53,314 nt of DNA from Bradyrhizobium sp. (GTDB taxonomy: Bacteria; Pseudomonadota; Alphaproteobacteria; Rhizobiales; Xanthobacteraceae): NCBI RefSeq assembly GCF_030646015.1, contig NZ_JAUSLT010000038.1, forward strand, positions 1 to 53,314. The letters are read 5' to 3'. Of the stretch, positions 39,878 through 48,033 are shown piece after piece. Both the position numbers and the translations under genes were made by a program. The notes beneath the pieces are model-generated. The model searched no databases and was not told the origin of the DNA. It was given only the letters and a program-made list of their open reading frames with translations. Numbering within the stretch: position 1 is the first letter of the stretch; every line of letters begins with the position of its first letter.

Positions 39878-42247
39878 ATGCCGATCGATCCCGCACGCCT
39901 CGAAACCTTGTCCGCGCTGGCCCGCAAGGTGCTGTGGCTGTCGTCGTGGACCATCCATCACGCCAATCATATCAGGCCCAATGCCGACGGGCTGAAGGTC
40001 GGCGGCCACCAGGCTTCGTCCGCCTCGCTCGCCACCATCATGTCGGCGCTGTATTTCTCGGTGCTGAAGCCGGAAGACCGCGTCGCGGTGAAGCCGCATG
40101 CCAGCCCCGTGTTCCACGCCATCCAGTATCTGTTCGGGCACCAGAGCCGCGAGAAGCTGGAAAACTTTCGCGGGTTCAAGGGCGCGCAATCCTATCCGTC
40201 GCGCACCAAGGACGTCGATGATGTCGATTTCTCCACGGGATCGGTGGGCCTCGGCGTGGCGCAGACTTTGTTCTCCTCACTGGTGCAGGATTACGTCAAG
40301 GCGCATGGCTGGATGATGGATCGCCCGGAGGGGCGGATGATCGCGCTGGTCGGCGACGCCGAGATGGACGAGGGCAATATCTTCGAGGCGCTGCTGGAGG
40401 GCTGGAAACACGGCCTGCGCAACACCTGGTGGGTGGTCGATTACAACCGGCAGAGCCTCGATGCCGTGGTGCGCGAGGGGCTGTGGGAAAAATTCGAATC
40501 CATGTTCCGAAATTTCGGCTGGGACGTGGTGATCGTGAAATATGGACGGCTGATGCAGGCGGCGTTCGCCGAGCCCGGCGGCGAGGCCCTGAAAGGCTGG
40601 ATCGATGCCTGCCCGAACGCAATGTATGCGGCGCTGTGTTTTCAGGGCGGGGCGGCGTTTCGAAAGCATCTCGATGACGAGATCGGCGATCAGGGCGCGG
40701 TGTCGCACCTGATCGGGCGGCGCAGCGACGACGAGTTGCTGGCGCTGATGTCGAATCTCGGCGGCCATGACATGGCCAGCATGATCGAGGCTTTTGAGTC
40801 GATCGACCATGATCGCCCGGTCTGCTTCATCGCCTACACCATCAAGGGTGTCGGGCTGCCGTTCCAGGGCCACAAGGACAACCATGCCGGCCTGATGACG
40901 GTGACCCAGATGGAGAAATGGCGCGGCGCGCAGAACATCCGCACCGGGCACGAGTGGGAGAAGTTCGAGGGGCTGGCGCAGGAGCCGGCCGCGCTGGAGG
41001 CCTTTCTGGCCGACGCCCCGTTCAACCGCGACGGCCGCCGCAGGTTGACCGCGCCGGTGATCGACGTGCCCGAGCGGCTGTCGTTCAAGCCGTCGCCTGC
41101 GATGTCCACCCAACAGGGCTTTGGGCTGGTGCTCAACGAACTCGCGCGCGGCGACAGCGATCTGGCTGAGCGCATCGTCACCGCATCGCCCGACGTTACA
41201 GTCTCGACCAATCTCGGCGCCTGGGTCAACCGCCGCGGCCTGTTCGCGCGCGCCGAGAAGGCCGACCTGTTCCGCAGCGAGAAGATCCCGTCGACCTTCA
41301 ACTGGGATTTTTCGCCGAAGGGACAGCACATCGAGCTCGGCATCGCCGAGATGAACCTGTTCATCCTGATGTCGGCGCTGGGGCTGTCGCATGCCATCAA
41401 TGGCGAGCGGCTGCTGCCGGTCGCCACCCTGTACGATCCCTTCATCCAGCGCGGCCTCGATGCCCTGAATTATGCCTGCTACCAGGACGCCCGTTTCATG
41501 GTGGCGGCGACGCCGTCGGGCATTACGTTGTCGCCGGAAGGCGGCGCGCATCAGTCGATCGCGACGCCGCTGATCGGCATGGCGCAGGATGGCCTCGCCT
41601 CGTTCGAGCCGGCCTTCGTCGATGAACTCTCCGTGATCATGGGCTGGGGTTTCCAGCACATGCAGCGCGAGGAAGCGGGCGAGGGCGGCTCGGTCTATTT
41701 GCGGCTGTCGACCCGCACCATCGACCAGCCGCAGCGCATCATGACGCCGGAGCTGCAACGCGGCATCACCGACGGCGCCTATTGGCTGCGCAAGCCCGGC
41801 GAGAACTGCGAGGCGGTGGTCGCCTACACCGGCGCGGTGGCGCCGGAGGCGATCGAGGCCATCGGCCTGATCGGCGAGAGCCGGCGCGATGTCGGCCTGC
41901 TGGCGGTGACCTCGGCCGACCGGCTGCATGCGGGCTGGACCTCGGCGCGAAAGCTGCGCCGCGACCGCCGCGGGGTGGCGCATCTCAGCCATATCGAAAA
42001 ACTGCTGGCGCCGCTGCCGCGCGATTGCGGCATCGTCACCGTGATCGACGGCCACCCGGCGACGCTCGGCTGGCTCGGCAGCGTGCGCGGCCACCGCGTC
42101 GAGGCACTCGGCGTCGAGCACTTTGGGCAGACCGGCACCATCGGCGACCTCTACCGCCACCACGGCATGGACGCCAACGCCATCATCGATGCTGCCGAAA
42201 GCCTGACGGCCGGCGGACCGGTGCGGCACCGCACGATGGCGGTGTGA
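39878..42247 (+). CDS. Homodimeric E1-type 2-oxoacid dehydrogenase / transketolase-like protein, 789 aa
   Basis: Thiamine-diphosphate enzyme similar to AceE-type E1 components. The TPP/Mg motif is ALVGDAEMDEGNIFEALLEG, then KHGLRNTWWVVDYNRQSLD, near residue 160. Other blocks are HASPVFHAIQYLFGHQ, GFKGAQSYPSRTKDVDDVDF, IAYTIKGVGLPFQGHKDNH, HIELGIAEMNLF and TPSGITLSPEGGAHQS. The gene is next to an Lrp regulator, as mdeB (2-oxobutyrate dehydrogenase E1) is next to mdeR in Pseudomonas putida. No E2/E3 genes are adjacent, so it would share those of another complex. The exact 2-oxoacid is unproven. Confidence 0.82.
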   Translation: MPIDPARLETLSALARKVLWLSSWTIHHANHIRPNADGLKVGGHQASSASLATIMSALYFSVLKPEDRVAVKPHASPVFHAIQYLFGHQSREKLENFRGFKGAQSYPSRTKDVDDVDFSTGSVGLGVAQTLFSSLVQDYVKAHGWMMDRPEGRMIALVGDAEMDEGNIFEALLEGWKHGLRNTWWVVDYNRQSLDAVVREGLWEKFESMFRNFGWDVVIVKYGRLMQAAFAEPGGEALKGWIDACPNAMYAALCFQGGAAFRKHLDDEIGDQGAVSHLIGRRSDDELLALMSNLGGHDMASMIEAFESIDHDRPVCFIAYTIKGVGLPFQGHKDNHAGLMTVTQMEKWRGAQNIRTGHEWEKFEGLAQEPAALEAFLADAPFNRDGRRRLTAPVIDVPERLSFKPSPAMSTQQGFGLVLNELARGDSDLAERIVTASPDVTVSTNLGAWVNRRGLFARAEKADLFRSEKIPSTFNWDFSPKGQHIELGIAEMNLFILMSALGLSHAINGERLLPVATLYDPFIQRGLDALNYACYQDARFMVAATPSGITLSPEGGAHQSIATPLIGMAQDGLASFEPAFVDELSVIMGWGFQHMQREEAGEGGSVYLRLSTRTIDQPQRIMTPELQRGITDGAYWLRKPGENCEAVVAYTGAVAPEAIEAIGLIGESRRDVGLLAVTSADRLHAGWTSARKLRRDRRGVAHLSHIEKLLAPLPRDCGIVTVIDGHPATLGWLGSVRGHRVEALGVEHFGQTGTIGDLYRHHGMDANAIIDAAESLTAGGPVRHRTMAV

Positions 42248-42578
42248 TTTTTCCACCCTCCCCTGGTGGGGGAGGGTCGATCGCGTCGCGATCGGGGTGG
42301 GGTGACAGTCTATCGTTTCGGACGGTGTCCGAGTTGAGAGATCACCCCACCCCGTCTCACATTTCGCTGCGCTCAATGTGAGCCGACCCTCCCCCTCCAG
42401 GGGAGGGAAAGCAAGAATTGCCCCGTCTTGCTTCCATCCCAAACCTGCCCCTATATTCCGCGCCTGCCGCAACGCGGCGTCCCGCATATGGCGGGTTCAA
42501 TTCTCCCGGCTTTCGTGCAAGGATGCCTGCCGAACGCTCCGTTCCTCCTCCATTTACTTCAAAATAAAGAGGTTTCCG
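42248..42578. other. Intergenic region dominated by a large palindromic repeat
   Basis: 331 bases before the aldehyde dehydrogenase gene. The first half is the composite repeat at 42256-42407; the remainder holds the presumed promoter and, at its end, the AGAGG ribosome-binding site. Confidence 0.5.
42256..42407. repeat. Large composite inverted repeat, CCCTCCCCTGG family
   Basis: Outer arms CCCTCCCCTGG (42256-42266) and CCAGGGGAGGG (42397-42407). Inside them GGGGGAGGGTCG pairs with CGACCCTCCCCC and GGGGTGGGGTGA pairs with TCACCCCACCCC. The right half carries a further TCACATTTCGC / GCTCAATGTGAG hairpin. Confidence 0.9.
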
Positions 42579-44009
42579 ATGGTCAACCGCATGCAATTCT
42601 ACATCGATGGCGCCTGGGTCGATCCCGTCGTCAAGAAGTCCACCCCGGTCGTCAATCCGGCGACCGAAGAGGCGATGTATGAGGTTGCGCTGGGATCCAA
42701 GGCCGACGTCGACAAGGCGGTTGCCGCCGCCAAGCGCGCCTTCGAGACCTATTCGCAGACCAGTCGCGAGGAGCGCGTCGCGCTGCTGACCAAGGTCATG
42801 GAGGTCTACAAGACCCGCATGAAGGACATCGGCGCCGCCGTGTCCGACGAGATGGGCGCGCCGCTGCCGATGGCGGAAAGGCTGCAGGCCGGTGCCGGCC
42901 TCGGCCATATCGCTTCCACCCTGGAAGTGCTCAAGAACTATCATTTCGAGGAGCCGATCGGCTCCGCCATGGTGGTGCGCGAGCCCGTCGGCGTCATCGG
43001 CATGATCACGCCGTGGAACTGGCCGCTCAACCAGATCGCCTGCAAGGTCGCGCCCGCGCTCGCCGCCGGCTGCACCATGATCCTGAAGCCCTCGGAATTC
43101 ACCCCGACCTCGGCGCTGATCTTCGCGGAAATCCTCCATGAAGCCGGCGTGCCGAAGGGCGTGTTCAACCTGATCAACGGCCTCGGGCCCGAGGTCGGCG
43201 CCGCCATGAGCGAGCATCCGGATATCGACATGATCTCGTTCACCGGCTCGACCCGCGCCGGAGTCGACGTTGCCAAGCGCGCCGCCCCCACGGTCAAGCG
43301 TGTCAGCCAGGAACTCGGAGGCAAGTCGCCGAACGTCATCCTGGAAGGCGCCGATCTCGCCAAGGCCGTCACCGGCGGCGTCATGCACATGTTCAACAAT
43401 TCCGGACAGTCCTGCAACGCGCCGTCCCGGATGATCGTGCCGCTGTCGAAGATGAAGGAAGTCGCCGCGATCGCGAAAAGCGTGGCCGACAAGACCAAGG
43501 CGGGCGATCCCCGCGCCGAAGGCACCACCATCGGCCCGGTCGTGTCCCGTATCCAGTGGGACAAGATCCAGACCCTGATCCAGAAGGGCATCGACGAAGG
43601 CGCTACTCTGGTTGCCGGCGGCCCCGGCTTGCCGGAAGGCGTCAACAAGGGTTTCTATGTGCGCCCGACCATCTTCGCCGACGTCACCAACGACATGACG
43701 ATCGCGCGGGAGGAAATCTTCGGACCCGTGCTCACCATCCTCGGTGCCAAGGACGAGGAAGACGCCGTCAAGATCGCCAATGACACGCCGTATGGTCTGG
43801 CTGGTTATGTCTTCGCCGATACCGTCGAGCATGCCCGCAAGGTCGGTCGCCGGATCCGCGCCGGCAACGTCAACCTGCAGGGCCAGCCGAACGACCGCAC
43901 CGCGCCGTTCGGCGGCTACAAGCAGTCCGGCAACGGCCGCGAGTGGGGCCAGTACGGCCTGGAAGAATATCTCGAGGTCAAGGCGGTCGCCGGCTACAAC
44001 GCCGCGTAA
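42579..44009 (+). CDS. NAD(P)-dependent aldehyde dehydrogenase, 476 aa
   Basis: Aldehyde dehydrogenase superfamily. Cys279 (NSGQSCNAPSRM) is the nucleophile and Glu245 (SQELGGKSPN) the general base; TPWNWPLNQIACKVAPALAA and FTGSTRAGVDVAK are cofactor-binding blocks. The ATG has AGAGG upstream. It is monocistronic and ends with a strong terminator. The substrate is not fixed by sequence; an oxoglutarate-semialdehyde role would suit the sugar-acid genes nearby, but general aldehyde oxidation is equally possible. Confidence 0.92.
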   Translation: MVNRMQFYIDGAWVDPVVKKSTPVVNPATEEAMYEVALGSKADVDKAVAAAKRAFETYSQTSREERVALLTKVMEVYKTRMKDIGAAVSDEMGAPLPMAERLQAGAGLGHIASTLEVLKNYHFEEPIGSAMVVREPVGVIGMITPWNWPLNQIACKVAPALAAGCTMILKPSEFTPTSALIFAEILHEAGVPKGVFNLINGLGPEVGAAMSEHPDIDMISFTGSTRAGVDVAKRAAPTVKRVSQELGGKSPNVILEGADLAKAVTGGVMHMFNNSGQSCNAPSRMIVPLSKMKEVAAIAKSVADKTKAGDPRAEGTTIGPVVSRIQWDKIQTLIQKGIDEGATLVAGGPGLPEGVNKGFYVRPTIFADVTNDMTIAREEIFGPVLTILGAKDEEDAVKIANDTPYGLAGYVFADTVEHARKVGRRIRAGNVNLQGQPNDRTAPFGGYKQSGNGREWGQYGLEEYLEVKAVAGYNAA

Positions 44010-44033
44010 GTTTGGCACGAGAGAAGAATGCAG

Positions 44034-44065
44034 CGCCGGGGCGGATCATCCGCTCCGGCGTTTTT
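44034..44065 (+). terminator. Intrinsic terminator of the aldehyde dehydrogenase gene
   Basis: CGCCGGGGCGGA (44034-44045) pairs with TCCGCTCCGGCG (44049-44060) over 12 positions with one G-T pair and a TCA loop, followed by TTTTT and a second T-run. It begins 25 bases after the stop codon. Confidence 0.9.
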
Positions 44066-44100
44066 GCGTTTTTGGATGTGTGCATCAACAAACTCGATGT

Positions 44101-44122
44101 CGTCCCTGCGTTCGCAGGGACG
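44101..44122. repeat. Palindrome CGTCCCTGCG-TT-CGCAGGGACG
   Basis: Exact 10-bp arms, lying between the terminator and the stop codon of the convergent lactonase gene. Same family as 385-402 and 49751-49874. Confidence 0.85.
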
Positions 44123-44132
44123 ACAGCAGCGC

Positions 44133-45098
44133 CTATCCCCCCAGCGCACCCTGCGTGTTGACATACAGCGCGTAGATCGACTGGCTCGCGGCCATGAACA
44201 GCCGGTTGCGCTGCAATCCGCCGAAACACAGATTGGCGCAGCGTTCGGGCAGCGCGATGCGGCCGATCATGACGCCGTCGGGCGCGAACACCACGACGCC
44301 GTCGAGTTCGGGATCGCCCATGCCCCAGCCGCACCACAGATTGCCGTCGATGTCGGCGCGCATGCCGTCGGGCGTGCCGGGACCCGCATCGACGAAGGTG
44401 CGCTTGTTGGAGAGTTTTTCGCCGCTGACTGAAACGTCATAGGCCAGAATCCTGCGGGTCGGCACGCCCCTGGATTCGATGATGTAGAGAATTTTTTCGT
44501 CCGGCGAGAAGCACAGCCCGTTCGGCCCCAGAATGCCCTCGGCGACGATGCTGGCTTTGCCGGTGGTGCCATCGATCCGGTAGACGTTCATGTCGATCTC
44601 GGACTCGGCCTTGTAGCCCTCGTAATTGCCGAGGATGCCGAACACGGGATCGGTAAACCAGATCGAGCCGTCGGATTTTACCACGACGTCGTTCGGCGAA
44701 TTGAGCCGCTTGCCGTCGAACGAATCCATCAGCACGGTGATGGCGCCGTCATACTCGGTTCGGATGACGCGACGGCCGCCATGCTCGCAGGTGACCAGGC
44801 GGCCCTGGCGGTCGCGGGTATTGCCGTTGGCGAAACCGGACGGCTTGCGGAAAATGCTCACCGCGCCGGTTTCCTCTTCCCACTTGATGATGCGCTGGTT
44901 GGGAATGTCGCTGCACAGCAGATAGCGCCCGTCGCCGAACCACACCGGGCCTTCGGCCCAGCGCAGCCCCGTGGTCAGCCGCTCCACCGCCGACAGCTTC
45001 CACCAGTATTTTTCAAAGCGCGGATCGAGCGCGTGAATCGCGGGATCGGGATAATAGGTCGCCGGCTGCCAGCCGGCGCGGGGTAAAGCCTCGGACAT
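44133..45098 (-). CDS. SMP-30/gluconolactonase-family lactonase, 321 aa
   Basis: Six-bladed beta-propeller metal-dependent lactonase. Blocks: LTTGLRWAEGPVWFGDGRYL (metal Glu near residue 50), LVTCEHGGRRVIR, LNSPNDVVVKSDGSIWFTDP (metal Asn), GPNGLCFSPDEKILYIIES and GPGTPDGMRADIDGNLWCGW (metal Asp). It would open sugar lactones such as those made by the uronate dehydrogenase or a sugar dehydrogenase. The ATG at 45098 is preferred to 45167 because the extra residues (QQQREQQ) look non-coding. It is divergent from the udh-like gene. Confidence 0.9.
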   Translation of the reverse strand: MSEALPRAGWQPATYYPDPAIHALDPRFEKYWWKLSAVERLTTGLRWAEGPVWFGDGRYLLCSDIPNQRIIKWEEETGAVSIFRKPSGFANGNTRDRQGRLVTCEHGGRRVIRTEYDGAITVLMDSFDGKRLNSPNDVVVKSDGSIWFTDPVFGILGNYEGYKAESEIDMNVYRIDGTTGKASIVAEGILGPNGLCFSPDEKILYIIESRGVPTRRILAYDVSVSGEKLSNKRTFVDAGPGTPDGMRADIDGNLWCGWGMGDPELDGVVVFAPDGVMIGRIALPERCANLCFGGLQRNRLFMAASQSIYALYVNTQGALGG

Positions 45099-45185
45099 TT
45101 GCTGTTCTCGTTGCTGTTGCGTTTCCTCGCGGGTCCATTTGCTATCATCCGCGCGGTCTGTCAGCAAGCGACCGGAGCCTCATCC

Positions 45186-45271
45186 CGTCATTGCGAGCAT
45201 AGCGAAGCAATCCATCGCGCCACGCGAAGAAAGAATGGATTGCTTCGTCGCAAGCGCTCCTCGCAATGACG
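45186..45271. repeat. Composite inverted repeat, CGTCATTGCGAG family
   Basis: Outer arms CGTCATTGCGAG (45186-45197) and CTCGCAATGACG (45260-45271); inner arms GAAGCAATCCAT (45204-45215) and ATGGATTGCTTC (45235-45246), all exact. It sits between two divergent genes, and a shortened copy is at 260-335. Confidence 0.9.
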
Positions 45272-45341
45272 TTGAGAGAGTCTTGCTGCATCGCGGTCAC
45301 CGCGCCATACTCATCTCAAACTATGAGAATGAGGGAATGAA

Positions 45342-46160
45342 ATGCCACGCATATTGATGACCGGCGCCGCAGGGGGAATCGGCACGAGCCTCCGCAAGCT
45401 GCTGCCGCCGGTCTATCCGGACCTGCTGCTGAGCGATTTGAAGACGCCGGACGATCTCGGCGCGAACGAGAAATTCAAGGCCGCCGACCTTGCCGACCTC
45501 GCGCAGGTCGAGGCGATTTGCGAAGGCGTCGACGGCATCCTGCATTTCGGTGGCTATTCGGTCGAAGGCACCTGGGACCAGATTCACCAGTCCAACATCA
45601 TAGGCTGCTACAACCTGTTCGAGGCGGCGCGCAGGAAGGGCGTCAAGCGCGTGGTATTCGCGTCGTCGAACCACGCGGTCGGCTTCTATCCCCGCCATCA
45701 CCGCATCGGCACCGACGTGACGCCGCGGCCCGACAGCCGCTACGGCGTCAGCAAGGTGTTTGGCGAGGCGGTCGGCGCGCTCTACGCCGACAAGCACGGG
45801 CTCGGGGTGACATGCCTGCGGATCGGCAATTTCGGCGAGGTGCCGCTCGATCACCGCCGGCTGTCGATCTGGCTGAAGCCGGAAGACCTGGTGCAGCTGT
45901 GCCGGATCGGGCTCGATCATCCCGACATCCATTTTGAAGTTTTATACGGCGCGTCCTACAACGAGCGTAGCTGGTGGGACAACCACCGCGCCTACGACCT
46001 CGGCTATCGCCCGACCGGCCGCGGCGAGGATCATCGCGAACACGCGATGGCCGAACAGGCCAAGCTCAAGCCTGATCCCGTCGGCGATTTCTACCAGGGC
46101 GGGGCGTTCTGCGGCATGGAGTTCGATGGCGACATGAGCAGGATTATCGATTGGAAATGA
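45342..46160 (+). CDS. udh: NAD-dependent uronate dehydrogenase-like protein, 272 aa
   Basis: Short-chain dehydrogenase/epimerase fold: TGAAGGIGTSLRK (NAD binding) at residues 7-19 and catalytic Tyr134/Lys138 (SRYGVSKVFGEA). HFGGYSVEGTWDQIHQSNII, then GCYNLFEAARRKGVKRVVFA and SSNHAVGFYP are typical of uronate dehydrogenase, which oxidises galacturonate or glucuronate to the aldaro-lactone. The divergent SMP-30 lactonase would hydrolyse that lactone. A related sugar substrate is possible. Confidence 0.83.
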   Translation: MPRILMTGAAGGIGTSLRKLLPPVYPDLLLSDLKTPDDLGANEKFKAADLADLAQVEAICEGVDGILHFGGYSVEGTWDQIHQSNIIGCYNLFEAARRKGVKRVVFASSNHAVGFYPRHHRIGTDVTPRPDSRYGVSKVFGEAVGALYADKHGLGVTCLRIGNFGEVPLDHRRLSIWLKPEDLVQLCRIGLDHPDIHFEVLYGASYNERSWWDNHRAYDLGYRPTGRGEDHREHAMAEQAKLKPDPVGDFYQGGAFCGMEFDGDMSRIIDWK

Positions 46161-46166
46161 CGGCCG

Positions 46167-46859
46167 CTAGTTCGCGCTCTTCTCCCCGGCGATCCGCCCG
46201 AGATAATCCGACTTGCTGAACTGCATGTGGTCGACGCAGAGCTGCGCGAAGGCCCAGTTGTCGCGGCCACGCAGCAGTTCGATCATGAATTCGTGCTGGC
46301 GGCGCGACAGGGCCAGGCCCTCTGCATCGGCGAGATTTTTCGCCCGCATCGGCAGGGTCAGGTTCATGTAATCCTGCAGCGAGCGCACCAGATAGGGATT
46401 GCCGCAGGCGGAGAACAGCGCGACGTGAAAAGCGTCGTTGGCCTCATGGATGCCGCGCAGGTCCTGCGCGTCGGCCTTGGCGCAATATTCCTGCTGCAGC
46501 TCGGTGAGCTGCTCGATCAGGCTTGCGGGGGCGGGCAGGGCGATCATCAGCGCCGCCTGCCGCGTCAGCATTTCCCGCACCTCGTAGATCTGCCGGACTT
46601 CCTCGCTGGAATAGCACCGAACGGTGGCGCCGATGTTCTTTTCGCGCAGCACAATGCCTTGCCGCTCCAGCTGGAACAGGCCCTGCCGAACAAAATGCCG
46701 GCTGGCGCGGTAGCGCGCCATCAGCGTGTCCTCGACCAGCCGCGAGCCCGGCGCGAAGCGGCCGAAGATGATGTCTTCCTCCAGCCGGCGGATCACATCC
46801 GCCTGTTCTTCCTCGCGTGTCGGCGCGGCGGTGCCGGGTGATGATGCCTGCAAGGTCAT
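46167..46859 (-). CDS. GntR-family (FCD subfamily) regulator, 230 aa
   Basis: N-terminal winged helix-turn-helix (RRLEEDIIFGRFAPGSRLVE, then LMARYRASRHFVRQGLFQLE; residues about 24-75) and an all-helical FCD effector domain with metal/ligand residues (NDAFHVALFSACGNPY; RQHEFMIELLRGRD). Its ATG overlaps the TGA of the upstream oxidoreductase (ATGA), so the two are translated together. Likely effectors are sugar acids. A pair of related inverted repeats in the divergent region at 47911-47981 is the probable operator. Confidence 0.9.
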   Translation of the reverse strand: MTLQASSPGTAAPTREEEQADVIRRLEEDIIFGRFAPGSRLVEDTLMARYRASRHFVRQGLFQLERQGIVLREKNIGATVRCYSSEEVRQIYEVREMLTRQAALMIALPAPASLIEQLTELQQEYCAKADAQDLRGIHEANDAFHVALFSACGNPYLVRSLQDYMNLTLPMRAKNLADAEGLALSRRQHEFMIELLRGRDNWAFAQLCVDHMQFSKSDYLGRIAGEKSAN

Positions 46860-47863
46860 GGCTTCGTCTCCCAGCCGGACAAGCGGTAGCAATCCTCAAC
46901 CAGACGCAAGGTCTCGATATTGTCTTCAGGCGCGGTCTCGAACGGGGTGTTGTCGCGCAACGACTGGACGAAGTGCGCGATGGTCCGGTTGTAGGAGCCC
47001 TGGTACTCTGCGGCGAGATCGTAGTGCTTCTCCGCCGGGGAAGCGCCCGCGCAGGTCAGCAGCGGCCCATCGAGCCTGATCGAGCCGGCATCGCCGAGAA
47101 TGTCGAGTCGGTCGACTTGGACAGCCGGAAACCCGTGCGCCGCAAAACTGGCGAACACGGTGACGGCGCCGCCAGCGGCGGCCTTGAGCTGGATCACCGC
47201 GCCGTCCTCGCCCGCCATTTCGGAAAAGCTGCGGCTGAGTTCGGCGGCCGTCACCCGCAGCGGTCCGAGCAGCATGCGCAGCGTATCGAGATGATGGATC
47301 AGCACTTCGGCCACCAGCATGCGTCGTTCCCGGCGCATGAAAGGCTGCCGCTCCAGCGCCGGCCGCAATCCGTCGGGACCCGGCAGCACCCCCGATGTCA
47401 GCAGCGTCAGCTGCGCCTGTTTGACCTTGCCGATGCGGCCCTCGCGTAGCCACGCCGCGGCGTCGCGGTAGTAGCCGCGAAAACGCCAGTTCTCATGCAC
47501 CATCAGGCGCGTCTGGTTCTTCACTTCCGCGGCGAGTTCGATGGCTTCAAACAGGTTGGGCGCCAGCGGCTTCTGGCACAGCACCGGCAGGCCTCGCTTC
47601 GCGGCGTGCCGTACCAGTGGCGCATGCATCTGGCGTGGCGCCGCGATATCGATGGCGTCGAGTTCGGTCTCAGCCAGCATCGCTTCGGCATCGTCGTAGA
47701 ACTTCGAAATTCCGAATTCGGCCATGCGCCGCGCGGCATTGTCGTGGGCTGGATCGGCGACCGCCGCCACGTGAGCCTGACCGGCAAGCTCGGCCCAGGC
47801 CAGCAGATGGTGACGGCTCACCATGCCGGCGCCGATCAGGCCAATGCGCAGCGGCTTGTTCAT
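46856..47863 (-). CDS. Gfo/Idh/MocA-family oxidoreductase, 335 aa
   Basis: NAD(P)-binding Rossmann domain at the N-terminus (RIGLIGAGMVSRHHLLAWAE), with CQKPLAPNLFEAIELAAEV (the family EKP motif with Gln for Glu) and a C-terminal beta-sheet domain. HENWRFRGYYRD and AEVLIHHLDTLRMLLG hold the usual substrate-site residues. It would oxidise a sugar or inositol-type substrate. The ATG at 47863 has AAGGG upstream. It is transcribed with the GntR gene and divergently from the IlvD/Edd dehydratase, which could act next on the resulting sugar acid. Confidence 0.9.
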   Translation of the reverse strand: MNKPLRIGLIGAGMVSRHHLLAWAELAGQAHVAAVADPAHDNAARRMAEFGISKFYDDAEAMLAETELDAIDIAAPRQMHAPLVRHAAKRGLPVLCQKPLAPNLFEAIELAAEVKNQTRLMVHENWRFRGYYRDAAAWLREGRIGKVKQAQLTLLTSGVLPGPDGLRPALERQPFMRRERRMLVAEVLIHHLDTLRMLLGPLRVTAAELSRSFSEMAGEDGAVIQLKAAAGGAVTVFASFAAHGFPAVQVDRLDILGDAGSIRLDGPLLTCAGASPAEKHYDLAAEYQGSYNRTIAHFVQSLRDNTPFETAPEDNIETLRLVEDCYRLSGWETKP

Positions 47864-47910
47864 GTGCGTGCCCTTCGGCTCATGCCGGGAAATCAGCACG
47901 CAGCCATTTC

Positions 47911-47981
47911 ATTGTCAATAATATTGATATTTTCCCCATCGATCCGGGCTGATCCGCGACACAATATCAAAGATTGACAAT
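47911..47981. promoter_or_regulatory. Two related operator-like sites in a divergent promoter region
   Basis: Site 1 (47911-47931, plus strand) reads ATTGTCAAT, five bases, TGATATT. Site 2 (47962-47981) read on the minus strand is ATTGTCAAT, three bases, TGATATT. Each is itself an imperfect inverted repeat TGTCAA..TTGATA. They lie 48 bases before the Gfo/Idh gene and 53 bases before the dehydratase ATG. The FCD regulator two genes away is the likely binder. Confidence 0.6.
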
Positions 47982-48033
47982 AATTCTGCGGACTTCATAA
48001 GTGGGGGAAACAGGGCGACAAGGAATAGTCACG

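Noticed and set aside
40277..42487. 736-codon minus-strand open frame opposite the E1 gene
   Set aside because: No recognisable motif and low-complexity Arg/Gly/His composition; shadow of the E1 gene.
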